Counted from the first letter of the stretch, positions 36,124 through 49,380 are shown. The stretch: 64,000 nt of DNA from Phoronis australis (GCA_002633005.1 NMRA01000329.1:417894-481893), one strand, 5' to 3'. Translations and numbers: made by a program. The notes: generated from the sequence alone by a model not told the origin.

Positions 36124-37663
36124 AGTATACTGTAGAAGCGACAAGACTCAGATTGAAATGATTTTGTACTTTTATGTAACGACTGTCAGGTAATAAAGAG
36201 GATGTTAAAAGGGCACAGCATCTGTTAGCAGCTGGCAGGGGTAGGGGTGAGGTAGGGGTGGGGGCACAAGTTAGATATGTGGCGGGACAGCACAGGTTAG
36301 AATCATTCAAAAACATGCAAGTGCACTGTTTCCTGGTTAGAAACTATTCGACTAAATGTATGAAATTTCACCAAAGAAATCAAATTTTACAAAGCCCAAC
36401 CATAGGGGCCAGCAGTAATAAAATCATAAAAAATCATGTGACGTCTGTCACTGTCATAACCATAGAAATATATTTGGAAAAAGAAGCCCCTTGATGAGGT
36501 TCACGACCTACAACAGGCGACTGTCCTTAGTCAAGGATTGTAAAATACGAGATGGTATGTTCTTTTCATTGTCTGTTGCTTGGAAACGAACAAAAAATCC
36601 AATTTTTTTATATTTTATTTTCTTAGTCACACAGAAAATTGATAAGGAAACATTATTTGAAATCACCAACATCCCACGAATTGGACCCCCAAAGCACCTC
36701 AAAAATGGCTAAACACAAAAACATGCATAACTTAGCGCATGTTTAGGGCTCCAATTAAGGTTAACGGAAACCCGTTTGAAAATGCAAAAGCTGTCATCAT
36801 ATAAACAGTCTCAACAGTTTTTACAAAAATATTACAAAAAATTTTCTCTAACTTTCATTTGAACCATTTTAAAGTTACTTTACTCACTGGACATATTTGA
36901 TTGGGCCAAAGTACTGATGATGCTCCACCTTAAAGAATACTGTCCTGGATAATTTCAAATCTTTTAAAATATGTCACCAGGACGTATGAAAGCACATTTT
37001 TCCAAGATCTGAGGCGATGACCCTAGAGTCGACCTCGTGGGATGGCAGTTAATAATGCTAACAAAATCCACAGTTAAAGTGTAGGGTAATTTTACCACCG
37101 ACAGTGAGTCCTTGTAAAATACTTTTTTCAAAAGTCTCACATCTGAAATACTTCACTATTTAACGCAACTTCTTCCTTGCCCAACGTTTCGCCCCCTTAG
37201 CTTCTACTGCCCCCCCCCCACCACCCTCACCACCCGCCTTATACTGTTATACTTGTGCTGTGTAAATAACCGCGGCACCCAGAAGCGATGTACGTTACCT
37301 ATGAATGGGGGTCAATTAGATGCTCACCGGCCTAAGGCCTTTTGTGATGATTTAGCTCCACATCGGGAACTCCATCGAAAGGAATCTGTGATGTGGTACG
37401 CATGCTGGGAGCCTAAGTCCATATTGGATTTGCACTCAGGGAACTTCGCACCAGGTACCTATGGTGGGAGTGGCCTAACTGTGTTTGTCTGCACTGCCTA
37501 TTGGTTGCATTCAATACAACAACAGGGGCGGGTTACCTTGACTCTCTTGTCACGTGACTTTCGTATTTCCCGCCAACGAGATTCAACTGAATATTGCTGT
37601 TGTGACAAGAGATACGTGCGATTACTACTGCTACATACGAAACCTCATTACTACTACGAGATC

Positions 37664-37720
37664 TATAAATACATTGTGTGGAGTGCCTGAACAATATTAT
37701 CTGTGGATCCATCACCCAGT
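37664..37720 (+). promoter_or_regulatory. TATA box followed by a splice donor (possible promoter and exon 1)
   Basis: TATAAATA at 37664-37671 lies about 50 bp before CCCA/GTAAGT (donor at 37719). GC-richer sequence with CACGTGAC and a CCCGCC word is found upstream (37520-37580). This could be a core promoter with a tiny first exon, or part of an old LTR. No downstream exon was identified. Confidence 0.25.
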
Positions 37721-40700
37721 AAGTACTCTGTTTTAATTGTAACGTGTTAAGTCGACGTTATGTTTTTTTTTTGAAAACGGTTAACAGGCAAACACTAAAA
37801 AGCATAACGATGCTGGCCTTAAGCTGGTCGGGTCGCAGCTTCTTGGAAAGGGTGTGTTTAGAGTGTGACCGTCCATTTAGATGACAAAAAAGTAAAAAGT
37901 TGGGCAAGGATGGAAAAGCTGAGCAAAAATACGAGTGAGAGTTTTGAAATGTGTGATCACATATGTGGACTCTTCAGGTGTTTGTGATAATTTTACCTTC
38001 CTCTTTAACTGCGGTTTTTCTTACCATTATAAAGTTTGTTGTTAACTCATTCGACAACAATTCAAGATCAGATTAGTTAATGTTTTTAAACCCCAAACGC
38101 TTTAGTCGCAATTCAACATTGACAGCTAATTGTTTGTAACGTTGTTAGTTATCGCTGTGTAGTTGAAACGGTACTTCTATTTCAAAATATTTGTTTGAGT
38201 TCCTGCAAATGTCAGTACCTTAAATTTTTGATACTGTGAATGATATCTTGGATTAACCAACTGCCGTAAAAACGTGCAAAATATTCTCATGAACTTTTAT
38301 CCTATTTAAACATAGTGTAATTACACTGTTCAATAACTAAAAGGTTACGTTACCTTGAAGAAGGAGCTTTTGGGAAATTCGGAGAATTTTACTTACCTGA
38401 AATGTAGTTTCAATCCCCATTAATCGGTTTTTGTAAAAAAGATAAAGACACTTCAGTTAGGTCTGACCATATCGCCCAACATCATAGGGGTTCATCACAG
38501 TCAGGCAAACCGAGAACTAACAAAATGGTTTTCAAGTGTTTGTTTTTTGCCGCCATAATGGAAACAATCGTCGAAATTCCTTGAAAACCACTTCTATAAT
38601 ACCAATTGTTATCGCTCATGAGACATACAGCATTATAGAGGTTTAGTTTAGTCCTTTATGACTCTAAAGTGTAAACGAGACATGACGACTGGTGAACCTC
38701 GTTTATGCTAAAATAAGAATTTAATGCTCTCTAGTCCAAAATATATGAAAGATTAGGCAAAAATGTAAAAAGGCCACGCAGGACAAAATCTTGAACGGAC
38801 AAAAATGTTTAAATACATAACGTCACGACTATAACTTATCATTTTCAGTTGATCGTCTACCATTCGTGTATGAATTTGGGATGTTGTCCAGCGGCAAAAT
38901 CTCTATGATCATGGCGTGGAAATCATTAAAACCAATTATTATTTTCTTAGTTTCCTCTACCTAATGTTTCACTTTTTCGCTCCATCATTACACAGATTGC
39001 ATGCTGTTCGCAAAGGGCACAATATAAATCGCCTAGTAAAGAGCACAAATTGCAGATAAAACAGCCCACTCAAACGTTTAGTAATCACTGAACCTACTCG
39101 AATCTCTGAATCTTGCATTGCCCCCAACGACATCCCCGGACCCGCCGCTAGCGCAACTGAAAACTTCATGACCAGGCTATGGACTTCGATCGGCCTGAAA
39201 AATACGATTTTCATGATATAGACTGCTGGGCGCAGAGATCACCACACTTAAATTCATTACTGATTTGCTACTCACTGTACTAGAATTCTTTCCAGAAACC
39301 AGGCTATCGTTTTATTTGTGCCTATATATTAAGCTTTCGTAATAGAATGGTTCAGTAACGCTAGGGTCTCACTCTCGCTGGTTTCTTGCATATCCGCTAG
39401 GGGAAAGACACCAGTCATTTTTATACCATTTTTACATTGGAGGTTCTGATTGGCTTTTATATTTGTCAACAGATAGCGCTTTATACGTAAACAAAACCAG
39501 CATGACTGACGTAGGAAGTGTAAATCATGTGGAATGAAATGGTTCGTGATCTGTTAGTGTACAAACAATTCGGTGCTTAATAGGGATATGTTCGAGAAAT
39601 GTGACTTGAAAACTTGTGGTTGTGCCTTTTCGGTGAGCATTTTTCGTAGCCTGTTGGCATTGGGCCTACAGCTTAAGTGCCCTTTTCGGCTATCGCGATG
39701 TCAAGTCAGTCATAAACTGCCCAGGTCGCAGAACTGTCCTCGGTCTTTCTGACGTTATTGATACTGTGTAGAGAGAAAACGTGGTTTCAGTGCAAAGATT
39801 TCGAAAAGGCTAAAAACGTACACAGTCGGCCAATTCCTTTCGCATTTCACATGAAGATTTAGCTATCTGAAGGGTAAATTAGTAGTACTCGCATTTTTCA
39901 AAAATTCGTTTGAAACTGATTTCAAGGGAGATTACTGTCTGACGCAGTATTTGGTGGGAATAAAGTTTGATAGAAGATGTTATTTGGCATTCGTGAATGC
40001 ACATTATATAGACATCACTTTCATTATGGTGTCTTGTGAGAGAGACATTAAGAAGTTTACATAAAGTTCATGTATAGTAGTTGTTGTATATGTCTGGGAA
40101 AAGATATGAAAGCATTAATGTTTGCATGGAAATTAAACGATTTTAATTCACAGCATTACTGTGTTACATCTCCAAACAAAACAAGCATGTCATAATCAGT
40201 CCAGGCGCTGTGTAACTACGTGCCTGTAACCTCAACTATAGATAACTTTAAAGAAGCATTATATAGTTGCACCTCATTGTTGGGAAATGCATTGAAATTG
40301 TACCGCGTACTATAAGGTAACTTCAGTAGGTAAATTTTTGGGTAATTATTGAATACAAAAACTGTTTATGAATTTTGTCTTCATAGCATTTTGACAAAAT
40401 ACCAAATTTTAAACTGCTGGTCTAAAACATAATTATCGTCGCAGACTGCTACATGTATTTTCGGAGTTCTTTGATGAATTTTCATGAAATTTGACCGATC
40501 GGTGACAATTCTTGTAAAGATTAACATGTTCGCAGTAAAGTCGTTCATGATCAAATGTAAAAACTCTAAATTGTAAACCTAAATTCATCATATACATAAA
40601 CCAAGTGATGCAGAACAATACAAAGGTACAGCAACCCCTGACGAGCATTAAAGTGATTTATAGTTTTGAAAGCTCTGCAGGCGCTTGTGTTCATCCGACT

Positions 40701-41690
40701 CATGGTAAATCAGGACATGCTGGTCTCACTGGTACTTGATTCCTGCATTGGAGGTTAAGTTTTCATTTGCAACTCCAGCAAGGACTATTCTGTCACGGTT
40801 TGCAAACTTGTACTCAAATAGTAGAAAGAATTTCTATTTTGTATTTTGATAGTGACCTGTCACATTTTAGGATCTTAGAGGCTCTCGTCATCCTATTTGA
40901 AAAACCTAGTTTGAATTCTCAAGAGAAACCTAGTTTGAATAATTGAGAGACTTATCAGATATTGAAGTTATGATATGCCCAGTTTCTAATGTTGTAGCTT
41001 TATTTTCTTTTGCTGAACTTGTGTCTCTTCAAGTTTATTGTAAATAGTCTAATATTTACGATGCGCACTTGATTATAGTTTTTGTGTCTTTTACGCAATT
41101 AGTTTTCACAATGGACATTGTAGTCCTATGTACTGTAAGATACATTTGCTAGCATTTTTATTCCACGTCGTCATTTTACAAATGCTTGCATTTCGAAAGA
41201 TATGAAGAGAACTGTGTTCTTGTCATGTACCGTTACCCTGGAGTGTTAAAACCAAAAAATTTCCAACATCACTGTCTGATCTAGAATCAACTACACAAAC
41301 AAGCCTACTGTGTCGGTACACAATGCTGTGGTAGTAAGGGGTCAGTGTTTAGTCACAAAAAGTAATCAGCAGGTGAATTGCACAGGCTTGGGTTAATCAT
41401 TGAAACAAAAAGATGAAACAAATATTAAGGAATTAAACATTCAGTTTGAAGTCATATTGAAAACGTAATGAAAACTCAGTGGTGATAAGAATGTCATTTC
41501 AGTCATGTAACAGGAAACTCTAGGGGTGTGTGAATTTTATAAAATAACAATTTTGAATATGAAGTAAAATGTATTTATAAGGACTTGGTTGGCATTTTTG
41601 GCAGTGGAACGCTTGAGTTGAAAAGTATGAAATATTTCTTGTGAATTTATATAGGCCAAATGCCAATGATAATGATTTTTTCAAAATATT
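37721..41690. other. Intergenic, no gene or repeat recognised
   Basis: About 4 kb of AT-rich sequence without recognisable protein similarity or clear repeats. A minus-strand donor-like CAG/GTAAGTA lies near 38392 without a supporting exon. Confidence 0.5.
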
Positions 41691-41699
41691 TTATGGCCC

Positions 41700-42200
41700 C
41701 GTCTGGCATTCACTGCTCCATCTCCAAACCCCTTTGACCTATGTTCAAGAAAGTTTGCACGTGTTCCATTCATGAATCAGACAGCTAGAGTGAACTTTCG
41801 GGTGGCAATTTTACATTTTTTACGTTTATCTCCACCTATCAACCAAACCATTCTAAAAATGATTGTGAAAATTGGCATATATATGTTCTCAGTGTGATGA
41901 GAATGGATGACTACTTTGACTACTGTGGCGCCTCCTATTGGCAGTATCTCCTAAAGCCATAGCAGGATCTTTATTAAATTTTGTACTAAGAGTAACCACA
42001 TGAAGTTGACAACAGATGGCGACTTTCAGTCGCATACGAAAAACGCTATGGCTCCTAGTGGCAATATCATTTTTTCCGTTTTCCTTTATTTCTCTCAAGT
42101 TCCTTGATTGGGCAACTGGCTTTTTATTAAAGAAACAATGGTATGTTCCTGTTTTCTGATGGATTCGATGTACTTTGTGCCATCTAGTGGCCATGTGTAA
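41700..42200. repeat. CTAGTGG-core repeat modules before the LINE
   Basis: Three cores, CTCCTATTGGCAG (about 41932), CTCCTAGTGGCAA (about 42053) and CCATCTAGTGGCC (about 42181), are spaced 121 and 128 bp apart in weakly similar sequence. Part (41860-41920) is the inverse of 21765-21810. The last core starts the duplicated block described below. Confidence 0.55.
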
Positions 42201-45117
42201 GATACAAATAAACACCCCTAAAAGCACACCGTTTGCTGTGCATTCGTGTGCACATTTCTTCACTCTGCGTTGCTCTTGTTATTATATTGTGACTGGAATG
42301 TTGTTCAATTACAACAAAAAATCCTAATCTGAAATGGGGAATTGAGAATATTAAAAGCTCTTTTAATCTTGTGGACCCATTGAGAATAGTCCAAAAATGC
42401 TTTTCATTTTTTAAAAAAATTCCTTGCAAAATGAACATGGTAGATAGCGTAAACTCTTAGTCCAGGTTACAGAACGAAACACTCAAGTATTTGTTTTATA
42501 TTTTACTGTTAGTAGCAATTTTCAAAAACAGCGCAGTTTCTGACGACTTAATAATTCTCTGTTAGAAGATGATCATTATTTAACCAAAGTTAGAAATGTG
42601 ACTATCGATACTATTGAGGAGTATTCTGCTCAGCCATACAATAATGAACACTTTAATGAAGAATTAATGAAGGATTTTAACCCGATTGTTGATCATTTTT
42701 TATTTTTTGGTGTTCTTTTGAACAATATCAGGGCAATTACTATAACATTTTCTGTTGCAATGTAGAAGCAAAAACAAAAGCTTTAAGAGGATTGAATTAG
42801 GTTTTTCAAATATTGTTTACGAAGAGTTAATGCAGGAATGCAATGTCCATTTGTAAAAAAATGAGAAAATTATATAAAAGGCTTAGGATTGAAGAAGGTG
42901 ATAAGGCAACACAGTAGTTTTGTGGCTTAGAAAACCAAAACTTAGTTAAGATAACAATAACTAGGGTGGTAAAGCCCTCGGGTGATACTTTGACAAAACA
43001 AAAAGAAATTTTAAGTGAATTAAAATCTGTTTATGAAGAACTATATGCTTCTATAGACAGTGCACGTGGAACTGAGAATATCAGTGACACTGCAGAAACT
43101 CAACATATCCGAAAAAATTAGCGATATTGATCGAGCAAGAAATAAAATTGCATTAAAGAACATGAAAAACAAAAAGTCCAGGAATTGATGGTTTTGCTTT
43201 TGGAAGGAATTATCACCTTTCTTATTTAGATCTTTCAAGTATATAGTAGTGAAATGAATACTCTCCCCACTTCACAACTGCAACGAGTAATTCAAGTTCT
43301 GCAAAAATCGGGTAAGCCATGAGAATTTAAAAAAAATAAAATTTCGTCATCTTGTTTAGTACAAAGACTGAATAAAGTTCTTGAAAAATCGATTCACCCA
43401 GATCAGACAGGACTTTTATCTGGTCAATTTATTGGTGAAAACACTTTTCTGAACTCTTTATGACATTTTGTATAATACGCAATCAAGAGAACTTTTGGGT
43501 CGTGGAACAATATGAATTTTGGCAAAGCATTTGATACATTGTCCTGGAATTTTGTGTCTAATGTTCTTATGATGTTTGAGTTCGGAGATATTTTTGTGAA
43601 AGGATAAAATGTTATACAAAAACTTTGCGTCATGCAACATGACATTGCCTACCAGACTTTCTCAAAGTTAAACGAGGGTGCAAACAAGGGGAACCAATCT
43701 CGTGTTATTTGTTTGAGCTTTGCAATGAAATTTTGGACAACATGCTTAGAAATAATAATGAAGTAAAGGGAATTAATTGTGGTACTCGAGAGGTAACGAT
43801 ACTACAGTGTGACGATGATATGAGTGTCACAGGCGGCTTCTCATGAAGGCACTGGATCTTCCGTAGCAATTTGCTATTTCAGTCTTAAACTAAACATTTA
43901 AAACACTGAGCTGAATGGATTGGAAACAGGAAGCATGATACCCGATTTCGCAAAAACTATACATTGGTTAAAAACAGAATTTTCTAGTATTCAATTTAGT
44001 GTGAATCTAGACAAAGAGATTGGTTTGAGCTTACGGTAAAAACAAAATTCAAGTTTGTATCTTTGGAGTTCATTTTAGCATTTCCATGAAATTCGGTGAA
44101 TATGTTTCAAATAAGAACACAACAACGCCTTACCATTTTCGGACAGATGTGATGTTTTCTGTGCTACCTGGTGACCATTTTTTTACTTTTGCATTGGTTT
44201 TTTTTGGCGTCCGCCTCCCTATCTACCACACCGCTTAAAGCATCAGTATGACAATTTACAGACCAAAGGGCCATGAATGAGATTGACATTCAGACGGGTC
44301 CGATTATTTTGTCACCCCCTAGTTGCAATTTTTTTTTGCGTCTGCAGCTTAGTCTCCTTGACCCTTTGAAGGAGCTTTGTGAAATTTGAAAGATGTGTTC
44401 GTATGGAACGGATGACAAACAATAACGAGTGTCGAACTGACCCTAATTCCACTGTGCCCCCTAGTGACAAAATGTTCTTTTTACGTTCTTCTCAGTGTGT
44501 ATCTTCAGAGTTCATTAGTTTATATTTATGGAATTCGGCAAAACAAGTTTCTATCAAGGAGACGACAACGCGTTCCCATTTTCATACAGAATTGATGTTT
44601 TCTGGATCAGCTAGTGGACATTTAAAAAATTATGCTTTTGACCTCTGCCTCGGTCTGCCAAACCATTCAAAGGATCATTATGAAAACTGACAGTTGTGTT
44701 CCGGATGCAAAAACCCTGGCTGATTTTAATAACCGGATATTATTTGGGTGGCCTCTAGTGGCAATTTTATTTATTGTGACTACTTCTGTTTTTTGTACTT
44801 CAAATGTTAGACTCTCAGTGATGGTTTCAAATGTCAGAGTTTCAAACAGAATTTTAGTTACTAATAACTTTTTAATGGTAATTGATATTTCTCCAACTGA
44901 CCGATGTACCTTTTACAGCAATGAAACTGAAAGTTTAGAACATTTATTTTGGGATTGCAATTTTGTTCAGTCTTTTTGGGAAACAATAGGTGAATATTAT
45001 ATTAATGCAAAAATGTGCATATATCTTAAGATTTTCAAACATTTATATTTGGTAAAACCGTCAAAGGAAGTGAACGTACTGTTGAATCATATCATTCTTT
45101 GCAGCCAAAAACCACTG
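42173..45117 (+). mobile_element. Decayed L1/Tx1-like LINE ORF2, copy 1
   Basis: Fragments of a non-LTR retrotransposon polyprotein on the plus strand, broken by many stops and shifts. Recognisable in order: the linker (KMRKLYKRLRIEEGDKATQ then a stop in place of Y), the RT region (DQTGLLSGQFIGENTF; MNFGKAFDTLSWNF), RGCKQGEPISCYLFELCNEI, and the catalytic box reading QCDDDMS at 43805-43825 where YADD is expected. The C-terminal Cys/His zf-RVT segment (CTFYSNETESLEHLFWDCNF) is near 44905-44965. The endonuclease domain and both true ends are missing. About 540 bp present in copy 2 (47771-48309) are deleted here at about 44050. Not functional. Confidence 0.88.
44100..44800. repeat. ~145-bp CTAGTGG-core tandem repeat inside LINE copy 1
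   Basis: Cores CTACCTGGTGACC, CCCCCTAGTTGCA, CCCCCTAGTGACA, CAGCTAGTGGACA and CCTCTAGTGGCAA lie about 140-156 bp apart, followed each time by a T-rich stretch and TTTGC(A/G)TC or GACCTCTGCCTC. The array interrupts the LINE between its RT C-terminal part and the zf-RVT segment. Confidence 0.7.
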
Positions 45118-45720
45118 ATGCATATTGTAGAAAACTGGAAGTAGAACCTCTATTTATAACACCTTTAAAATGAATTAGAAATTGATTTCACTACAAAGTT
45201 CTTGATGGATGTTTATGAAATTAAACAAATAAGTTGCTGTACATATCATTGCCTGATATTCCAAAACACTCTCCCAAACTGGAAATTTTTTTACCACAGA
45301 TGTATGGGGCTCTGAGGTATTATGTAACAATTTCTTAAAATGTTACAACTGTTGCATTACAATTGCAACATTGCTAGGTCACTCCTAAAATGTAAGAAGT
45401 TGTTACATTTTATGTAATTGTTACATTTTATGTGGAATGTACATAAAGAAACATACAACTATTACACTTGATGAAACCAAAATCGTATCAAAGTAAATTA
45501 CCAAAATCAGAATAAATGGTATCTGACACGGCTGGGGTACTCGCAACAATTTTACGTGGTAATTTTTGCCAAAGAAATGCGATAAACATTAGTCAAAATA
45601 CAATGTTATTGTTTCTGTTGAGCTTAAAATCTGTGAAATGTGTTTACTGTAATACCGGATACAAAATTTATGACATGTGAGTATCAAAAGATTGCATGAA
45701 CGTTTCAACAATAATTGTTA
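45118..45720. other. Single-copy spacer between the two LINE copies
   Basis: No gene. It contains a small cluster of TTGTTACATTTTATGTAA-type words (about 45310-45440), two of them in direct tandem. It ends at a single N. Confidence 0.7.
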
Positions 45721-45721
45721 N

Positions 45722-48700
45722 CTTTGTGCCATCTAGTGGCCATGTGTAAGATACAAATAAACACCCCTAAAAGCACACCGTTTGCTGTGCATTCGTGGGC
45801 ACATTTCTTCACTCTGCGTTGCTCTTGTTATTATATTGTGACTGGAATGTTGTTCAATTACAACAAAAAATCCTAATCTGAAATGGGGAATTGAGAATAT
45901 TAAAAGCTCTTTTAATCTTGTGGACCCATTGAGAATAGTCCAAAAATGCTTTTCATTTTTTAAAAAAATTCCTTGCAAAATGAACATGGTAGATAGCGTA
46001 AACTCTTAGTCCAGGTTACAGAACGAAACACTCAAGTATTTGTTTTATATTTTACTGTTAGTAGCAATTTTCAAAAACAGCGCAGTTTCTGACGACTTAA
46101 TAATTCTCTGTTAGAAGATGATCATTATTTAACCAAAGTTAGAAATGTGACTATCGATACTATTGAGGAGTATTCTGCTCAGCCATACAATAATGAACAC
46201 TTTAATGAAGAATAATTGAAGGATTTTAACCCGATTGTTGATCATTTTTTATTTTTTTGGTGTTCTTTTGAACAATATCAGGGCAATTACTATAACATTA
46301 AATTTTCTGTTGCAATGTAGAAGCAAAAACAAAAGCTTTAAGAGGATTGAATTAGGTTTTTCAAATATTGTTTATGAAGAGTTAATGCAGGAATGCAATG
46401 TCCATTTGTAAAAAAATGAGAAAATTATATAAAAGGCTTAGGATTGAAGAAGGTGATAAGGCAACACAGTACTTTTGTGGCTTAGAAAACCAAAACTTAG
46501 TTAAGATAACAATAACTAGGGTGGTAAAGCCCTCGGGTGATACTTTGACAAAACAAAAAGAAATTTTAAGTGAATTAAAATCTGTTTATGAAGAACTATA
46601 TGCTTCTATAGACAGTGCACGTGCAACTGAGAATATCAGTGACACTGCAGAAACTCAAAATATCCCAAAAAATTAGCGATATTGATCGAGCAAGAAATAA
46701 AATTGCATTAAAGAACATGAAAAATAAAAAAGTCCAGGAATTAATGGTTTTGCTTTTGGAAGGAATTATCACCCTTCTTATTTAGATCTTTCAAGTATAT
46801 AGTAGTGAAATGAATACTCTCCCCACTTCACAACTGCAACGAGTAATTCAAGTTCTGCAAAAATCGCGTAAGCCATGAGAATTTAAAAAACAATAAAATT
46901 TTGTCATCTTGTTTAGTACAAAGACTGAATAAAGTTCTTGAAAAATCGATTCACCCAGATCAGACAGGACTTTTATCTGGTCAATTTATTGGTGAAAACA
47001 CTTTTCTGAACTCTTTATGACATTTTGTATAATACGTACTCAAGAGAACTTTTGGGTCGTGGAACAATATGAATTTTGGCAAAGCATTTGATACATTGTC
47101 CTGGAATTTTGTGTTTAATGTTCTTCAGATGTTTGAGTTCGGAGATATTTTTGTGAAAGGATAAAATGTTATACAAAAACTCACAACTTTGCGTCATGCA
47201 ACANTTTTGGGTCGTGGAACAATATGAATTTTGGCAAAGCATTTGATACATTGTCCTGGAATTTTGTGTTTAATGTTCTTAATATGTTTGAGTTCGGAGA
47301 TATTTTTGTGAAAGGATAAAATGTTATACAAAAACTTACAACTTTGCGTCATGCAACATGACATTGCCTGCCAGACTTTCTCAAAGTTAAACGAGGGTGC
47401 AAACAAGGGGAACCAATCTCGTGTTATTTGTTTGAGCTTTGCAATGAAATTTTGGACAACATGCTTAGAAATAATAATGAAGTAAAGGGAATTAATTGTG
47501 GTACTCGAGAAGTAACGATACTACAGTGTGACGATGATATGAGTGTCACAGGCGGCTTCTCAAGAAGGCACTGGATCTTCCGTAGCAATTTGCTATTTCG
47601 GTCTTAAACTAAACATTTAAAAAACTGAGCTGAATGGATTGGAAACAGGAAGCATGATACCCGATTTCGCAAAAACTATACATTGGTTAAAAACAGAATT
47701 TTCTAGTATTCAATTTAGTGTGAATCTAGACAAAGTGATTGGTTTGAGCTTACGGTAAATACAAAATTCAAAATGTCTTATGCTCTTGATCCAGAAGATA
47801 GCCCAGTGTTTTGGGGAAAAACCTTTATTATTGCCAAAGCTTACCCATCTTTTCCTTAAGTCTCCCATCACCGAAGGACGATTTTATTAAACAACTGCAG
47901 AAAATATTTTTTCAGTTTATTTGGAGTACAAAGAGATAGAATTTCTGTTAAGACAATGGTTCAGAATTATACAATTTGTGGTCTTAACATTATTCATTTA
48001 CTTTCTTTTAATAAAGCTTTTAAAAAGACTCGGCCTGGGCAGATATTTTGCTGAATTCGAGTCTAATTGACACTGAAAATGTGTTCAATGGCGGAAATTA
48101 CTTTTTTAAAATGTTAGCACAGTCCACGTTGGCTTTCAGACAAGTCTGACTACCATGTCACCCCCTAGTGTGATTTTTTGCACCTGCGGCTGAATTTCAA
48201 CCCTTAGGAAGAGATGCATTTTTCTGGAGCCGACGACATGGTAATTGTCGAACTGATCCAAATACCACTGTGCCCCCTTAGTGGGAAACTGTTTGTTTAC
48301 ATTTGCCTTAAGTTTGTATCTTTGGAGTTCATTTTAGCATTTCCATGAAATTCGGCGAATATGTTTCAAATAAGAACACAACGCCTTACCATTTTCGGAC
48401 AGATGTGATGTTCTCTGTGCTACCTGGTGTCCATTTTTTTACTTTTGCATTGGTTTTTTTGGCGTCCGCCTCCCTATCTACCATACCGCTTAAAGCATCA
48501 GTATGACAATTTACAGATGTGTTCCTGAACAAAGGGTCATGAATGAGATTGACTTTCAGACGGGTCCGATTATTTTGTCACCCCTTAGTTGCAATTTTGT
48601 TTTTTGCGTCTGAAACTTAGTCTCCTTGACCCTTTGAAAGAGCTTTGTGAAATTTGAAAGATGTGTTCGTATGGAACGGATGACAAACAATAATGAGTGT

Positions 48701-49380
48701 CGAACTGACCCTAATTCCACTGTGCCCCCTAGTGACAAAATGTTCTTTTTACGTTCTCCTCAGTGTGTATCTTCAGAGTTCATTAGTTTATATTTATGGA
48801 ATTCGGCAAACAAGTTTCTATTGAGGAGACGACAACGCGTTTCCATTTTCATACAGAATTGATGTTTTCTGGATTAGCTAGTGGGCATTTAAAAAATTAT
48901 GCTTCTGACCTCTGCCTCGGTCTGCCAAACCATTCAAAGGATCATTATGAAAACTGACAGTTGCGTTCCGGATGCAAAAACCCTGGCTGACTTTAATAAC
49001 CGGATATTATTTGGGTGGCCTCTAGTGGCAATTTTATTTATTGTGACTACTTCTGTTTTTTGTATTTCAAATGTTAGACTCTGATGGTTTCAAATGTCAG
49101 AGTTGCAAACAGAATCTTAGTTACTAATAACTTTTTAATGGTAATTGATACTTCTCCAACTGACCGATGTACCTTTTACAGGAATGAAACTGAAAGTTTA
49201 GAACATTTATTTTGGGATTGCAATTTTGTTCAGTGTATTTGGGAAACAATAGGTGAATACTATATTAATGCAAAAATGTGCATATATCTTAAGATTTTCA
49301 AACTTTTATATTTGGTAAAACCGTCAAAGGAAGTGAACGTACTGTTGAATCATATCATTCTTTGCAGCCAAAAAGCACTG
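45722..49380 (+). mobile_element. Decayed L1/Tx1-like LINE ORF2, copy 2
   Basis: Near-identical to 42173-45117 but with about 540 bp more RT C-terminal sequence (47771-48309, including LPKSFLKSPI-like and IFFQFIWSTKR remnants) and an internal direct repeat (47050-47203 and 47205-47358). The linker segment is open here for 92 codons (46398-46676, ending SDTAETQNIPKN). The block is bounded exactly by single N characters at 45721 and 49381. Many stops remain, so it is inactive. Confidence 0.88.
48160..49060. repeat. ~145-bp CTAGTGG-core tandem repeat inside LINE copy 2
   Basis: Counterpart of 44100-44800 with one or two additional units (CCCCCTAGTGTGA near 48162, CCCCCTTAGTGGG near 48277). GCCCCCTAGTGA occurs at 48724-48735. 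Confidence 0.7.

Larger units (their letters stand above)
34870..37660. other. Intergenic with repeat remnants, no gene seen
   Basis: Holds a diverged copy of the 49.5-kb repeat (about 35600-35760), a MITE-like element (35890-36123) and C-rich tracts (about 36090 and 37210). An open frame of 128 codons at 35061-35447 has no recognisable features. Confidence 0.5.

Noticed and set aside
37253-37690. 145-codon plus-strand frame
   Set aside because: It ends across a TATA-like promoter region, composition is not protein-like, and no family is recognised.
44379-44690. 103-codon frame between LINE fragments
   Set aside because: It reads through the ~145-bp CTAGTGG repeat rather than LINE protein.
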